From positions 372,001 through 436,000 of the forward strand of contig NZ_VRKW01000003.1 in NCBI RefSeq assembly GCF_009746715.1: a DNA stretch of 64,000 bases. Direction: 5' to 3'. The notes below the pieces were generated by a model. That model made no database searches. It worked only from the letters and a program-made list of their open reading frames with translations, and was not told the origin of the DNA. Below are positions 44,704 to 54,419 of this stretch, in pieces. The stretch is from Ketobacter sp. MCCC 1A13808 (GTDB lineage: Bacteria > Pseudomonadota > Gammaproteobacteria > Pseudomonadales > Ketobacteraceae). Position numbers and translations under genes: made by a program. Position 1 is the stretch's first letter. Every line of letters starts with the position of its first letter.

Positions 44704-46521
44704 TTACAACCACCGCGCCAGTTTGCTTTCGTCTTCGATGGCCAGGTACACGGTATCGGCGAGCGGGGCTTTCAGGGTGACTTCAAACGTCATCAGTTCA
44801 TCCCGGCGGAAGCCGTGCAGGGTGAGCTGATCTCCAGGCTGAAAGCGGCTCAATAATTTCTCCAGGTTGCCGTTTTCTACACGCAGTCCGTCCACCGCGA
44901 TTAACACGTCTCCGGCAGAAATGCCGGCGCACTGGGCGCTGCTGTTGTCCAGCGCACGGGTCACCTTACTGCCAGCGGCATCCGCTGTCACCAGAACGCC
45001 GAGGTCAACCCGATTATCGTCGACACTTTTGTCGTTGCCGCCAGCATCACTCATGGAGCCGGCTTGGCGAAGTTTAAAGGCGATTCCGAACGGCGCAAAG
45101 AGGGCGCTAAAATCCATGTCAGTGGTGCCGTAAACTGCGTCCTCAAAGAACTGCTGTAAGCGTTGTTGCGCCGGTTGCGGGACGTCGTTATTCCTGCACA
45201 ACTCAAGACACAGATTCTGAATATCGAATTCTGCAACCGCCACGCCGGTTTGCCCGTGGCGCTGCCACAACAGTGACATCACCTGATCCAGGTTAAGTTT
45301 ATTGTTGCTTTCGTGGCGCAGGTTCAGATCCAGAGCCAAGGCAATGACCGCCCCTTTGGTGTAGTAACTGACGATGGCGTTAGCGGCGTTTTCATCCTGT
45401 TTGTAAAATTTGGTCCAGGCATCAAAACTGGATTGTGCGGTGGTTTGTTTGAAGCGGCCCGGATTGCGTAGCAGGCGGGTGATCGTTTTAGCCACCAGTT
45501 CCAGGTATTCCTGGCGGGAAATCAAGCCGGTGCGCATTAATATCAAATCATCGTAGTAAGACGTAATCCCTTCAAAAGCCCATAGCAACGGGGTGTGGTT
45601 TTCTTTGCTCAGATCATAAGGAATATCCGGTCGGATGCGCTTCACGTTCCAGCTATGAAAGTATTCATGGCTACACAATCCCAGAAAGGTCTTATAGCCT
45701 TCGCTGACTTTGCCGGATTCGTTGCGGCCGGCAAGGTCATCCCGGTTACAGATCAAACTGGTGGAAGCCCGATGTTCCAATCCCCCGTAGCCATTGCCTA
45801 CGGCCCAGGTCATAAACACATAACGTTCGAACGGAGCCGGTTCACCGAATTGTCGAATCTGGTGTTCACAGATTGTTGTCAGGTCTTGGGCAATGCGTGG
45901 CAGGTCTGCGCTGTGTTTTCCGGTGACGACAAAGTCATGGGGCACACCGCGGGCTTCAAATGTCACACAATCAAAATCCCCGATCTCGACCGGGTGATCA
46001 ATCAGCTCGTCATAATTTTCAGCCTGGTAGGTGCCGAATTGATAGGCATCTGCGCCTGCGCTGGTTAACGAGGTGGCCACACGCCAGTGCCGCGCCTCTT
46101 CAATATTGGCATTATTAATGTCCAGTCGGCAGGGTGTGTCCGATTGACCGACGACTTGTAGAAACACGCTGGTGCCGTTGAAATAGGCATGAGTCTGATC
46201 CAGGTGGGCGGCTCTTACCGACATGTCCCAGGCGTAAACCTGATACTCAATGTCGACCGCGCCGGTGCAGGCGCCTAGCGCCCACGTATCCTTATCGATT
46301 TTGCCGAGTGCGACGTTCTGATCGCCACTGCGGGCCTGAACAGCAATGATATTCCTGGCGAAATCCCGGATCATATAGCTGCCCGGTATCCAGGCTGGCA
46401 GCCGCAGCAACTGGCCACTGGCCAGTGGCGCGGGTATATGAATACGCAAATCAAATACATGGGCGTAGGGGTCGGACGGGGTGATGCTGTAGTGTATCGG
46501 GCTTATCTCATTGTTTTGCAT
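44704..46521 (-). CDS. M61-family aminopeptidase with PDZ domain
   Basis: 605 aa, glycyl-aminopeptidase type. Zinc motif HEYFHSWNVKRIRP plus downstream glutamate in LLWAFEGITSYYDD. The N-terminal beta domain (about 1-180) has LRLPAWIPGSYMIRDFARNI. The C-terminal PDZ domain (about 505-590) has AQCAGISAGDVLIAVDGLRV. It has no signal peptide, so it is probably cytoplasmic. It converges on the M23 gene with 7 nt between. Confidence 0.92.
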   Translation of the reverse strand: MQNNEISPIHYSITPSDPYAHVFDLRIHIPAPLASGQLLRLPAWIPGSYMIRDFARNIIAVQARSGDQNVALGKIDKDTWALGACTGAVDIEYQVYAWDMSVRAAHLDQTHAYFNGTSVFLQVVGQSDTPCRLDINNANIEEARHWRVATSLTSAGADAYQFGTYQAENYDELIDHPVEIGDFDCVTFEARGVPHDFVVTGKHSADLPRIAQDLTTICEHQIRQFGEPAPFERYVFMTWAVGNGYGGLEHRASTSLICNRDDLAGRNESGKVSEGYKTFLGLCSHEYFHSWNVKRIRPDIPYDLSKENHTPLLWAFEGITSYYDDLILMRTGLISRQEYLELVAKTITRLLRNPGRFKQTTAQSSFDAWTKFYKQDENAANAIVSYYTKGAVIALALDLNLRHESNNKLNLDQVMSLLWQRHGQTGVAVAEFDIQNLCLELCRNNDVPQPAQQRLQQFFEDAVYGTTDMDFSALFAPFGIAFKLRQAGSMSDAGGNDKSVDDNRVDLGVLVTADAAGSKVTRALDNSSAQCAGISAGDVLIAVDGLRVENGNLEKLLSRFQPGDQLTLHGFRRDELMTFEVTLKAPLADTVYLAIEDESKLARWL

Positions 46522-46819
46522 GAAGTTTAAGAGCTCGGTCGGGTAAATTCAGTGATTATCTGTCATGACGTTAACAAAAACGCCGCGTGCAAGGCAAAAC
46601 CTTTTACGAGTCCGGTGGCCAGGCAGTTCGGGCAATGGCGGCATTGGCTTGGCGCTGCAACAAAGGCGTGATGCCGGCGTGCTGCTAAACCACGTAGGCA
46701 GCCGTTTTTGTCCTCTTGTTGCCCGTATGTTGTTAGCTGTAATTTATTGTTAAGGGGGATAGCTTGGCGGCTCCAAACATCGCAACTGCATCTATACTTG
46801 GCTCAATATTGATCAATCG

Positions 46820-48763
46820 GTGTCCCCCATTCCAGTGACGTTGTTGTTAAAGCCCCTTACATTGCTGCTATGCCTGATACACGTCTTGTGGCCGCTAACT
46901 GCAGCGGCCGCCGATGCCAGCGCGGAGCAATCCCTGCCTGCTACTATCCACGTCGGCAGCCCGGGCTTGCTGGAGCTGCAGCCCGTACACGCCCGGTATC
47001 ACCTTGAATTAGCACCGTTGTCGGCACAGCAGGTGTTCGATCTTGCGGCTGGGGAATGGGCCGCTCCCGAAAAAGCGACCATTAACATCGGCCCGCAAAA
47101 ACATGCTGCCTGGTTTCGTTTTCATATAAAAAACGAACTCAACACAGACGTGGACCGTCTCCTGGAGCTGCGCTGGCCGCACCTTCGCGATATTGATTTT
47201 TATCAACGCCGGGCAAGTGGCGAAGTTATTCATCTCAAAGTGGGGCTTTCGGTCAATGGTTTTGAACATTATATGAATAACACCAGTTACCTTTTTCCGC
47301 TGCCACTGGCGGCAGGGGAATCGTCTGATGTTCTGATTCGCGTTCATGGTAATTCGTATTTGTTCTTGCCGTTGTTTATCTGGGATCGCGATCTGTTTAT
47401 TGCGGATCACGGTAATCAATTGATGTGGTATTGCCTGGCATTTGGTGCGTTGCTGGCAATGATGTTGTATAACGCCTCGCTTTATGTGTTCACCCGTGAC
47501 CGCAGTTATTACTTCTATTCGTTATATGCGTTGTCGATTCTAATTTACGAAATCTCCGCGACCGGCATCGGTAACCGTTATCTATGGGGCTGGTCGGAAT
47601 GGGCTCGGCTCAACGTGTTCGTTCTCAGCATAAATATGAGCTTTTTGTGTGGCAGCCTGTTTGCCCGCTACTTTTTGGGCCTGGAGCAGTATGGAGGCTG
47701 GTGCAAATGGTTGAATAGCATAACCGTCGCGTTTTGGGCCGGCTCCGGTTTGCTAGTCCTTTTGGGGGTGACCGAAGTCTATGGGCTGGCTGAATCCATG
47801 TCGTTGTTCACCTGCTTTGCCGCGCTCATTACCAGTATGTATCTGTGGAAAAAAGGCAATGTTTCGGCGCGCTACTTTACCATCGCCTGGACTGCCTTGA
47901 TTGTCTTTACCATGGGGACGGTAATGATGCTGAACGGCAGTATGCCCTATAACGCGTTCACTCAATACGGGCAGATTATCGGTTTTGTTTTGGAAATGTT
48001 GTTGTTGTCATTCGCGTTGGCTGAACGTATTAACCGAGAGCGTAAACAGCGTGAAGAAGCTCAGCAGGTCGCGCTGCAGTTGCAAACTGAAATCAGTGAT
48101 GAACGTGAAGATCGGGTACAGGCTCAGCAACAACTTTTGGAGCTGCAAAAGCAAACCAATAAAGAACTGGAATGCCGCGTATCAGAACGCACCGATGAGC
48201 TGGAAAAAGCGATGTCCGAACTGGAAGCCGCCAATAGCGAACTTGAAAAGCTCAGTGTGACGGATCCGTTAACCACATTAAGCAACCGGCGCTATTTTGA
48301 CGAGGTGCTCGAGCGTGAGCTGCAGCGCTCTCAACGCACACAGAAGCCATTGGCTTTGGTGATGGTCGATCTCGATCACTTTAAACAAATTAACGATAAT
48401 TACGGGCACCTGGCCGGCGATGATTGCCTGCGTTTGGTGGCAGCGACATTGAAAAAACTGGTGACCCGGGGCACGGATCTGATTGCCCGATACGGCGGTG
48501 AAGAATTTGTTGTCATCCTGGCCGACACCACGGAAGACGATGCCTATCGGGTGGCAGAACGCATCCGTAGTGAAATCATTAAGATACATTTAATCTACGG
48601 TGGAAGCCGTATTCCCATGAGCGCCAGTCTGGGTGTGGCGGGGGTCGCAATGGGACGCGTAATGACACCGGGGCAATTGATCGGGGCGGCGGATGACGCG
48701 CTCTATCAAGCCAAAAACAGTGGCCGGAATCGTTCTGTTGTAGCGAAAACCAATGTGTCGTGA
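46820..48763 (+). CDS. 7TMR-DISM receptor diguanylate cyclase (3)
   Basis: 647 aa, third copy of the DISMED2/7TM/GGDEF design in the window. It has a signal peptide (about 1-33), a periplasmic domain with AAWFRFHIKNELN, seven helices (about 200-400), a coiled coil (about 405-480) and a GGDEF domain with ARYGGEEFVVILAD and an intact inhibitory site RGTD. A GTG start is used (46820; 46835 possible). It should make cyclic di-GMP under control of an unknown periplasmic ligand. Confidence 0.9.
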   Translation: MSPIPVTLLLKPLTLLLCLIHVLWPLTAAAADASAEQSLPATIHVGSPGLLELQPVHARYHLELAPLSAQQVFDLAAGEWAAPEKATINIGPQKHAAWFRFHIKNELNTDVDRLLELRWPHLRDIDFYQRRASGEVIHLKVGLSVNGFEHYMNNTSYLFPLPLAAGESSDVLIRVHGNSYLFLPLFIWDRDLFIADHGNQLMWYCLAFGALLAMMLYNASLYVFTRDRSYYFYSLYALSILIYEISATGIGNRYLWGWSEWARLNVFVLSINMSFLCGSLFARYFLGLEQYGGWCKWLNSITVAFWAGSGLLVLLGVTEVYGLAESMSLFTCFAALITSMYLWKKGNVSARYFTIAWTALIVFTMGTVMMLNGSMPYNAFTQYGQIIGFVLEMLLLSFALAERINRERKQREEAQQVALQLQTEISDEREDRVQAQQQLLELQKQTNKELECRVSERTDELEKAMSELEAANSELEKLSVTDPLTTLSNRRYFDEVLERELQRSQRTQKPLALVMVDLDHFKQINDNYGHLAGDDCLRLVAATLKKLVTRGTDLIARYGGEEFVVILADTTEDDAYRVAERIRSEIIKIHLIYGGSRIPMSASLGVAGVAMGRVMTPGQLIGAADDALYQAKNSGRNRSVVAKTNVS

Positions 48764-48792
48764 ACAACGCCAGGCAACCGGGTCGGTTCAAA

Positions 48793-49845
48793 CTATTTTT
48801 TAAACGGAGGCTTGTGCTCCAAAGGCGGTCTGGGCAACACGATATTTTGCGAAACGTACCGGTTCAGGCGGCTATTGACCAGGCTCATTCCCGGAATCCT
48901 ATAATGCAAAAAAGTGGCACTGCGATTGGCCGTCCTATAAAAATGAGTGGTTCGGCGCCATCCTCTATTCTGGGGCAGACCCAGTTCATCGGCCCGTGCC
49001 GGGCTCAGGCAAAGGCGGCTGCACGCCAGGATCAGGTCGGCCGGCAGTTTCACAAGTCCGTGACTGGCAATGCATTGCAGGGTATTTTTCGCCAAAAGCT
49101 GGTGTGCCTTGTCGACGGTCTCTTGTCGTTGGCTTAGGGTCTGATGCAGTTGCGATTCTTGTTCCAGGGTGTTGGTAAGCAGGTCCTCATCCAGTCCATA
49201 TAAATGACCGCAGTAGCGCCAGAAATGATGTATCGCCTGTTGATCATGGGCGTCGAATTCAATCCCCAGTCGTTGCATGCCAATCTTGGCTATATGACTG
49301 AATTCCAGTATGTCATAGGCCATATCGAGCTGGCTTAAAGGTGGACTTTTATGGCGTCCATACCAATCCCGTGTCACCAGGCTTTTGCGCATTAGCGCGT
49401 TAGACAAACGTATTTCCGCTAACGCCCGGTGCCCGCTGGCTCCCGGTTGTAAGCAACCAGCCTGGGTTGTGCTGTGAATAAGCTGATTGGTTTCGTATAC
49501 CCGACGCACCACCTCCTGATTCAGGTGGCCACTGGTCACCAGGGCGACGGAAGCGCGGTTCTGGCAATAGCCTTCGATCAAACTGCCGGTCAATATGGCC
49601 AGGGTTCGGGCATGATTGAACACGTTTTGCAGCTTCTGGGCGCGATCGATTAATTGCCAGTCCACCCAATCCGGAATGCTCCACAGATGGTCAATCAGCT
49701 CCTGATAAACGCCGATTTCGGTTTTTGCAAGGTAGTGAACTTCATCCATCATGCGAGAAGGTCGTCGGCGATCGATTCGCATCGCAACCGCATCGGCCAG
49801 GGCATCGCCGGTAGCGGATAATCTTCTCATGGCAGTATCGGTCAT
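48793..49845 (-). CDS. MpaB/rubber-oxygenase-like (DUF2236) protein
   Basis: 350 aa, helical, with features of the oxygenase MpaB/B'/Lcp fold: FNHARTLAILTGSLIEGYC early, MRKSLVTRDWYG, EFSHIAKIGMQRLGIEFDAH and HHFWRYCGHLYGLDED. Conserved His residues in these segments fit haem-b binding as in latex-clearing protein. Members oxidise polyisoprenoid or terpenoid chains; the substrate here is unknown. The hrpB gene lies just upstream with 3 nt between, so the two are co-transcribed. Confidence 0.75.
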   Translation of the reverse strand: MTDTAMRRLSATGDALADAVAMRIDRRRPSRMMDEVHYLAKTEIGVYQELIDHLWSIPDWVDWQLIDRAQKLQNVFNHARTLAILTGSLIEGYCQNRASVALVTSGHLNQEVVRRVYETNQLIHSTTQAGCLQPGASGHRALAEIRLSNALMRKSLVTRDWYGRHKSPPLSQLDMAYDILEFSHIAKIGMQRLGIEFDAHDQQAIHHFWRYCGHLYGLDEDLLTNTLEQESQLHQTLSQRQETVDKAHQLLAKNTLQCIASHGLVKLPADLILACSRLCLSPARADELGLPQNRGWRRTTHFYRTANRSATFLHYRIPGMSLVNSRLNRYVSQNIVLPRPPLEHKPPFKK

Positions 49846-49848
49846 TGA

Positions 49849-52422
49849 TCAGGTATTTTCATCGTTGCGGGTCATGCCTTTTTTGGTTCTGGCGGTGGGG
49901 GCGGCGGTCAAGGGATCTTCCGGCCAAAAGTGCTTTGGGTAACGGCCTCGCATTTCCTTGGCAACCGCCTGATAACTGCCTTGCCAGAATCCCACGATGT
50001 CCTGGGTGATTTGCAGGGGGCGCTGTGCAGGCGACAACAGCTCCAGGGTAATCGCAGTACCGTCGGCCAGGGTGGGGTGCTGACTGAGCCCGTAAAACTC
50101 GGTCATTCTGGCTCGTATTACCGGTGCTTTGCCAGCCGGGTAATCCACTTTTTTCGAATTGCCTGTGGGTAGGGTCCAGAATTCCGGGGCCTGTAGATCG
50201 AGCAATTTCTTTTGCTCGTGATTCAAAAGGCAGTTGAGGGCGGACAGCAACGGGAATGATTTCAGCTCGGCTATGCGGTAGACGCTGGTTAAAAAAGGCC
50301 GCAACCAGCTTTCCGCGCTGTCTTTTAAACCTTGCGCGGAAAAATCGTGCCATCCCCCGGTTGCAGCCGGGTTGTGTTGTTGAAGCCAGCGCAGACGCGA
50401 CAACAGACGGAGCGCGTCATCGCTCCAGGGCAGATCATTCAAATCGTTTTCCAGAATAACGTTAAGCATTATCTGCTGCGCTGCCTCCGGCCACGGCTGA
50501 CTCAGCGGCGTTTGTTTTAAAGCTAATGCCCCCAAGCGGGTTTGAGTTTCAGCCACTACCGCTTTTTTTTCATAATCCCAGTAGACGACGGGTTCCGTTT
50601 CGATCTGATCGTTAAGCGCCTGGGTCAACGTGTTCAGGCTAATGGCGCAGGCTAGACGAATGGTGGGTTCCCGGCTGGGGCCGTCGCAGTCCATCACCAC
50701 CAGATAGGGGTGCTGGCGTAGCGGGTCCTGGGGCGTCAGCTGCACGCCTTTACCATTGCTCATTAAATAGCGGGAAGAGTTCGGTTGACGTTGTTGTGCG
50801 ATCCGGTCCGGAAAAGAGTGCGCCAGAGCGGCGGCGAGCTCCGAGGATTTAATGGTGGCGCTGTCCTTGTCCCCTGGTGAGTGACGTAGCCGGTTTAAGA
50901 GCTGGCGTTGTAAGGCATGCAGCCGTCGGAATGTACCCTTATTCGATCCCTGGCGGGTTGCATGAGCCGCGCGGGAATCTGCTGCTAATGCATCCAGTCG
51001 TAGCAGAATATCCGCTTGCTGTTGATCCCGCTCCAGGCGTAACGGGTCGCCCTCAGATAAAATAGCGGCGCAGTTCACGGTGGCATTTTTTAACTCGCTG
51101 TGGCGGTGCTGCCAGACCAGGCAACCAATACGGGGTGGTAATCCCAGCCGGGCTACCTGCGTACCCAGGTTGGTCAGGGTTTTATTCGCACCGGTGCTGT
51201 TATTGTTCAGTATCCCCAGTTGCGCTAAAAATTCCTGGGCCCGTTGTAGCTGTTGCGCATCCGGCGGGTCTAACAGCTTGAGATCCTTGGCGTCACTGTT
51301 ACCCCAGGCCGCCAGTTGCAACGCGACCGGCGCCAGATCGCTCACCGCGATTTCGGCATCGGTATAGGGCTTTTTACTTTGGTGTTCGGTTTCGCTCCAC
51401 ACCCGGTAGCAAACACCGGGTTGGGTTCTTCCTGCCCGTCCACGACGTTGTTCAGCGGAAGCGGCGGAGATGGGCACCGTCATTAAATTGTCCATACCCC
51501 GGCGTTCATCGTAATGGGCGGCCCGCACCAGTCCACTGTCAATCACCACGCGGATACCGTCGATGGTGACGCTGGTTTCGGCAACGTTGGTGGCGAGCAC
51601 GATTTTGCGACGACCTGGGGCATCCGGCTGGATCGCCCGCTGCTGCTGCTGTGCGGACAAGCTGGCATGGAGCGGGCAAATATCGATGTTGTCTGCAGTC
51701 AGCCGCGCTTCCAGTTGTTGTTGCACGATCCGTATCTGTTTCATCCCCGGCAAAAACACCAGCAGACTGCCTTCGTCGTGTTGCAACGAGGTCATGATCA
51801 GATTGGTAATGTGTTGCTCGATAAACAAATTGCCAGGCAAGGGACGGTAATGGGTTGTTACTTCGTAACTTCGGCCCCGGGATTGAATCAACGGCGCTTC
51901 TAACCATTGTGATAAATGGTCGCCATTTAGGGTGGCAGACATCACCAGTAAACGCAGGGGGTGGTTGCGATCTCGAAACGCCGCTTGGGTTTCCAACGCA
52001 AACGCCAGACCCAGATCCATATTGACCGAGCGCTCGTGAAATTCATCGAAGATGACCATCGATACCCCGGCGAGTTCGGCATCGTTTTGAATCTGATTCA
52101 AAAAAATACCGTCGGTCATGACTTCAATTTTGCAGTTGGCTCCAACCTGGTTATCAAACCGAGTGCGCAAACCCACGCGTTCGCCTATGGGCTCAGACAG
52201 ATTGAACGCCAATCGGCTGGCCGCACCCAACACTGCCAGTCGGCGGGGTTGGATCAGAATAATCTTGCCATCGATCCAGGGCTGATCCTGAAGCACCAAG
52301 GGTATCCGGGTGGTTTTCCCGGCGCCGGGTGGAGCCTGAACCACCAGGGTTTGGTTCATAAGTGCCGATTGCAGCAGCGGGTCAATGACCTGGTCAATGG
52401 GTAGTGGGCTGGGTGTTTGCAT
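49849..52422 (-). CDS. hrpB: ATP-dependent RNA helicase-like protein HrpB
   Basis: 857 aa, a DExH helicase of HrpB type. Walker A is PPGAGKTTRIPL, motif II FDEFHERS, motif III SATL, motif V NVAETSVTIDGI, motif VI QRRGRAGRTQPG. The C-terminal HrpB domain ends in PLQITQDIVGFWQGSYQAVA followed by RGRYPKHFWPEDP, diagnostic for the family. Its precise RNA role is poorly known; in Borrelia HrpA-type relatives affect gene regulation. It is followed by the MpaB-like gene. Confidence 0.95.
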   Translation of the reverse strand: MQTPSPLPIDQVIDPLLQSALMNQTLVVQAPPGAGKTTRIPLVLQDQPWIDGKIILIQPRRLAVLGAASRLAFNLSEPIGERVGLRTRFDNQVGANCKIEVMTDGIFLNQIQNDAELAGVSMVIFDEFHERSVNMDLGLAFALETQAAFRDRNHPLRLLVMSATLNGDHLSQWLEAPLIQSRGRSYEVTTHYRPLPGNLFIEQHITNLIMTSLQHDEGSLLVFLPGMKQIRIVQQQLEARLTADNIDICPLHASLSAQQQQRAIQPDAPGRRKIVLATNVAETSVTIDGIRVVIDSGLVRAAHYDERRGMDNLMTVPISAASAEQRRGRAGRTQPGVCYRVWSETEHQSKKPYTDAEIAVSDLAPVALQLAAWGNSDAKDLKLLDPPDAQQLQRAQEFLAQLGILNNNSTGANKTLTNLGTQVARLGLPPRIGCLVWQHRHSELKNATVNCAAILSEGDPLRLERDQQQADILLRLDALAADSRAAHATRQGSNKGTFRRLHALQRQLLNRLRHSPGDKDSATIKSSELAAALAHSFPDRIAQQRQPNSSRYLMSNGKGVQLTPQDPLRQHPYLVVMDCDGPSREPTIRLACAISLNTLTQALNDQIETEPVVYWDYEKKAVVAETQTRLGALALKQTPLSQPWPEAAQQIMLNVILENDLNDLPWSDDALRLLSRLRWLQQHNPAATGGWHDFSAQGLKDSAESWLRPFLTSVYRIAELKSFPLLSALNCLLNHEQKKLLDLQAPEFWTLPTGNSKKVDYPAGKAPVIRARMTEFYGLSQHPTLADGTAITLELLSPAQRPLQITQDIVGFWQGSYQAVAKEMRGRYPKHFWPEDPLTAAPTARTKKGMTRNDENT

Positions 52423-52613
52423 AACTCAATATTTTGCCATAGTTGTGCCGGGATATCCCTGATACCCGCCCATTTTGTATGATCAGATTCAAACGCTGAC
52501 TGATCGACGGTAATTCAATGGCCTGCACCGCAGCCGCATTCTGAAATAGTTTGTGGTTTGTGGCATGATGCGGGGTTCATGCTCAGAAGAAATCAGTCAG
52601 GTTTGTTGTCGTT

Positions 52614-53027
52614 GTGTTAGAAATCTCCTCCAATCTTAGTCTCGAAGATGACGAAATTGAATTGCTGGCCATCCGCTCACAAGGTGCAGGGGGGCAGAAT
52701 GTAAATAAGGTATCCTCAGCCATTCATCTGCGCTTCGATATTAATGCCTCTTCGTTGCCGGAAGTGTACCGGCAGCGATTGTTGGATCTGAATGATCGCC
52801 GCATCAGTAAGGAGGGTGTTGTGGTGATTAAAGCACAGCAATTCCGCACCCAGGAAAAAAACAGAAACGATGCACTGGAGCGCCTGCGGGATTTGATCAA
52901 AAGTATAATGGTGGTGCAGAAAGCCAGGCGGCCGACCAAAGCCACCAAAAGTTCCCAGCGCAAACGGGTTGATAGCAAGGTCAAACATGGCCGCCTGAAA
53001 CAATTACGCGGCCGAGTGGATGAATAG
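52614..53027 (+). CDS. arfB: Alternative ribosome-rescue factor ArfB (YaeJ)
   Basis: 137 aa. It has the class I release-factor GGQ loop in AIRSQGAGGQNVNKVSSAIH and a basic C-terminal tail (KSSQRKRVDSKVKHGRLKQL) that enters the empty mRNA channel of a stalled ribosome. It hydrolyses peptidyl-tRNA on ribosomes lacking a stop codon. The GTG start at 52614 aligns with the known N-terminus of the family. Confidence 0.93.
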   Translation: MLEISSNLSLEDDEIELLAIRSQGAGGQNVNKVSSAIHLRFDINASSLPEVYRQRLLDLNDRRISKEGVVVIKAQQFRTQEKNRNDALERLRDLIKSIMVVQKARRPTKATKSSQRKRVDSKVKHGRLKQLRGRVDE

Positions 53028-53051
53028 AACATGAAGGGGATGGTTAAACAA

Positions 53052-53837
53052 ATGAAACGAATTGCTATAGGCATAATCGTTTGTCTGGCGACGCTCCAGG
53101 TGCATGCAATGGAATGGACATCGAACCTGGACATTACCGCTTTATTCCAGAAACACAGTGTGAACGGTACCTTTGTGGTTTACGACGTTACTGCCGGCAA
53201 ACTCACCGGCCATAATGAGCGCCGCGCTGCGCAACGCTTTATTCCGGCTTCCACTTTTAAAATTCCCAATACACTCATCGGACTGACCGTGGGTTCGGTC
53301 AATAGCGTCGATGAAGTACTGCCCTATGGCGGCAAACCGCAGCCCTATAAAACATGGGAAAAAGATATGTCGCTACGGGATGCGATTGTCATTTCCAATG
53401 TGCCGGTTTATCAGGAGCTTGCACGCAGGACCGGATTGGAACGTATGCAGCAGAACGTGATTAAACTGGGCTACGGTAACCAGGATATCGGTGCTGCCGT
53501 AGAAACCTTTTGGTTGAAAGGCCCGCTGAAAATAAGTGCGATAGAACAGGTGCAATTTTTGGCTGCGTTGGCCAAAAACCAATTGCCGGTTGCCGCAGAA
53601 TTTCAGCAGGCCACCAGTGAAATCCTGCTGATTGAACAGGATGATCATCACAAATTGTACGGTAAGACCGGTTGGCAAAATGCCCCGAATGAAGGCGTTG
53701 GCTGGTGGGTGGGTTGGGTGCAAAAAGACGATCGGCATTACGCATTTGCACTGAATATGCAGATGCAACAGGAATCCGATGCGCCCATCAGGATCGAAAT
53801 CGGTAAAGCCGCCTTAAAAGCTCTCGGGATACTGTAA
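53052..53837 (+). CDS. Class D (OXA-type) beta-lactamase
   Basis: About 261 aa with a signal peptide (MKRIAIGIIVCLATLQVHA). All class D motifs are present: Ser67-T-F-Lys70 (the lysine normally carboxylated), S115-N-V, Y141-G-N and K205-T-G, plus FWLKGPLKIS of the omega region. It would hydrolyse penicillins in the periplasm; spectrum cannot be judged. No integron, IS or plasmid features surround it, so it looks like a resident chromosomal gene. The start could also be ATG 53031. The next gene overlaps by one base (TAATG). Confidence 0.9.
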   Translation: MKRIAIGIIVCLATLQVHAMEWTSNLDITALFQKHSVNGTFVVYDVTAGKLTGHNERRAAQRFIPASTFKIPNTLIGLTVGSVNSVDEVLPYGGKPQPYKTWEKDMSLRDAIVISNVPVYQELARRTGLERMQQNVIKLGYGNQDIGAAVETFWLKGPLKISAIEQVQFLAALAKNQLPVAAEFQQATSEILLIEQDDHHKLYGKTGWQNAPNEGVGWWVGWVQKDDRHYAFALNMQMQQESDAPIRIEIGKAALKALGIL

Positions 53838-54325
53838 TGGAATCCCTAGCCATTCTGGTGGACGTTCAAAATATCTATTACACTACGCGTCAGGCTTACG
53901 GCTGCAATTTTAATTACAACGCATTCTGGGCCCGGGTTACCGCCAATCGCAAAGTGACTCGCGCCATTGCCTATGCGGTTGATCGTGGCGATGAAAAGCA
54001 GCGGCAGTTCCAGAATATCCTGCGAGCCATCGGTTTTGAGGTGAAATTAAAACCGTTTATTCAGCGTGCCGACGGTTCAGCAAAAGGCGATTGGGATGTC
54101 GGCATTACGATCGATGCATTGGATTGCGCCAAAGAGGCGGATGTGGTGGTGCTGGTATCCGGTGACGGCGATTTTGAAATACTGATCAACAAAATCCAGA
54201 CTGATCTGGATGCGCAGGTTGAAGTTTATGGCGTCCCCAAGTTAACCGCCCTATCTTTGGTTCATGCTGCGACGACCTTTATTCCAGTGGAGGGCGATTT
54301 GTTGTTGGGTCATTCCAGAGCCTGA
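53837..54325 (+). CDS. NYN-domain (LabA/DUF88) nuclease-like protein
   Basis: 162 aa, a single NYN/PIN-like domain. The acidic site residues are in LAILVDVQNIYY, GDWDVGITIDALD and VVLVSGDGDFEILI, the pattern of metal-dependent RNases related to LabA and MARF1. The substrate is unknown. Its ATG overlaps the beta-lactamase stop by one base, so the pair is co-translated despite no obvious functional link. Confidence 0.88.
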   Translation: MESLAILVDVQNIYYTTRQAYGCNFNYNAFWARVTANRKVTRAIAYAVDRGDEKQRQFQNILRAIGFEVKLKPFIQRADGSAKGDWDVGITIDALDCAKEADVVVLVSGDGDFEILINKIQTDLDAQVEVYGVPKLTALSLVHAATTFIPVEGDLLLGHSRA

Positions 54326-54419
54326 ACCGGGTAACATAATTCCACCACATTGCACTACGTGATCCGCGCCCCTCATGCTATATTTTCGTGAAATGCAATA
54401 AGAAGAGAAGTTTACCCGC

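Noticed and set aside
46565-46753. 62-codon ORF upstream of the third DISM/GGDEF gene
   Set aside because: No ribosome site or recognisable domain, and unusual composition; not supported as a gene.
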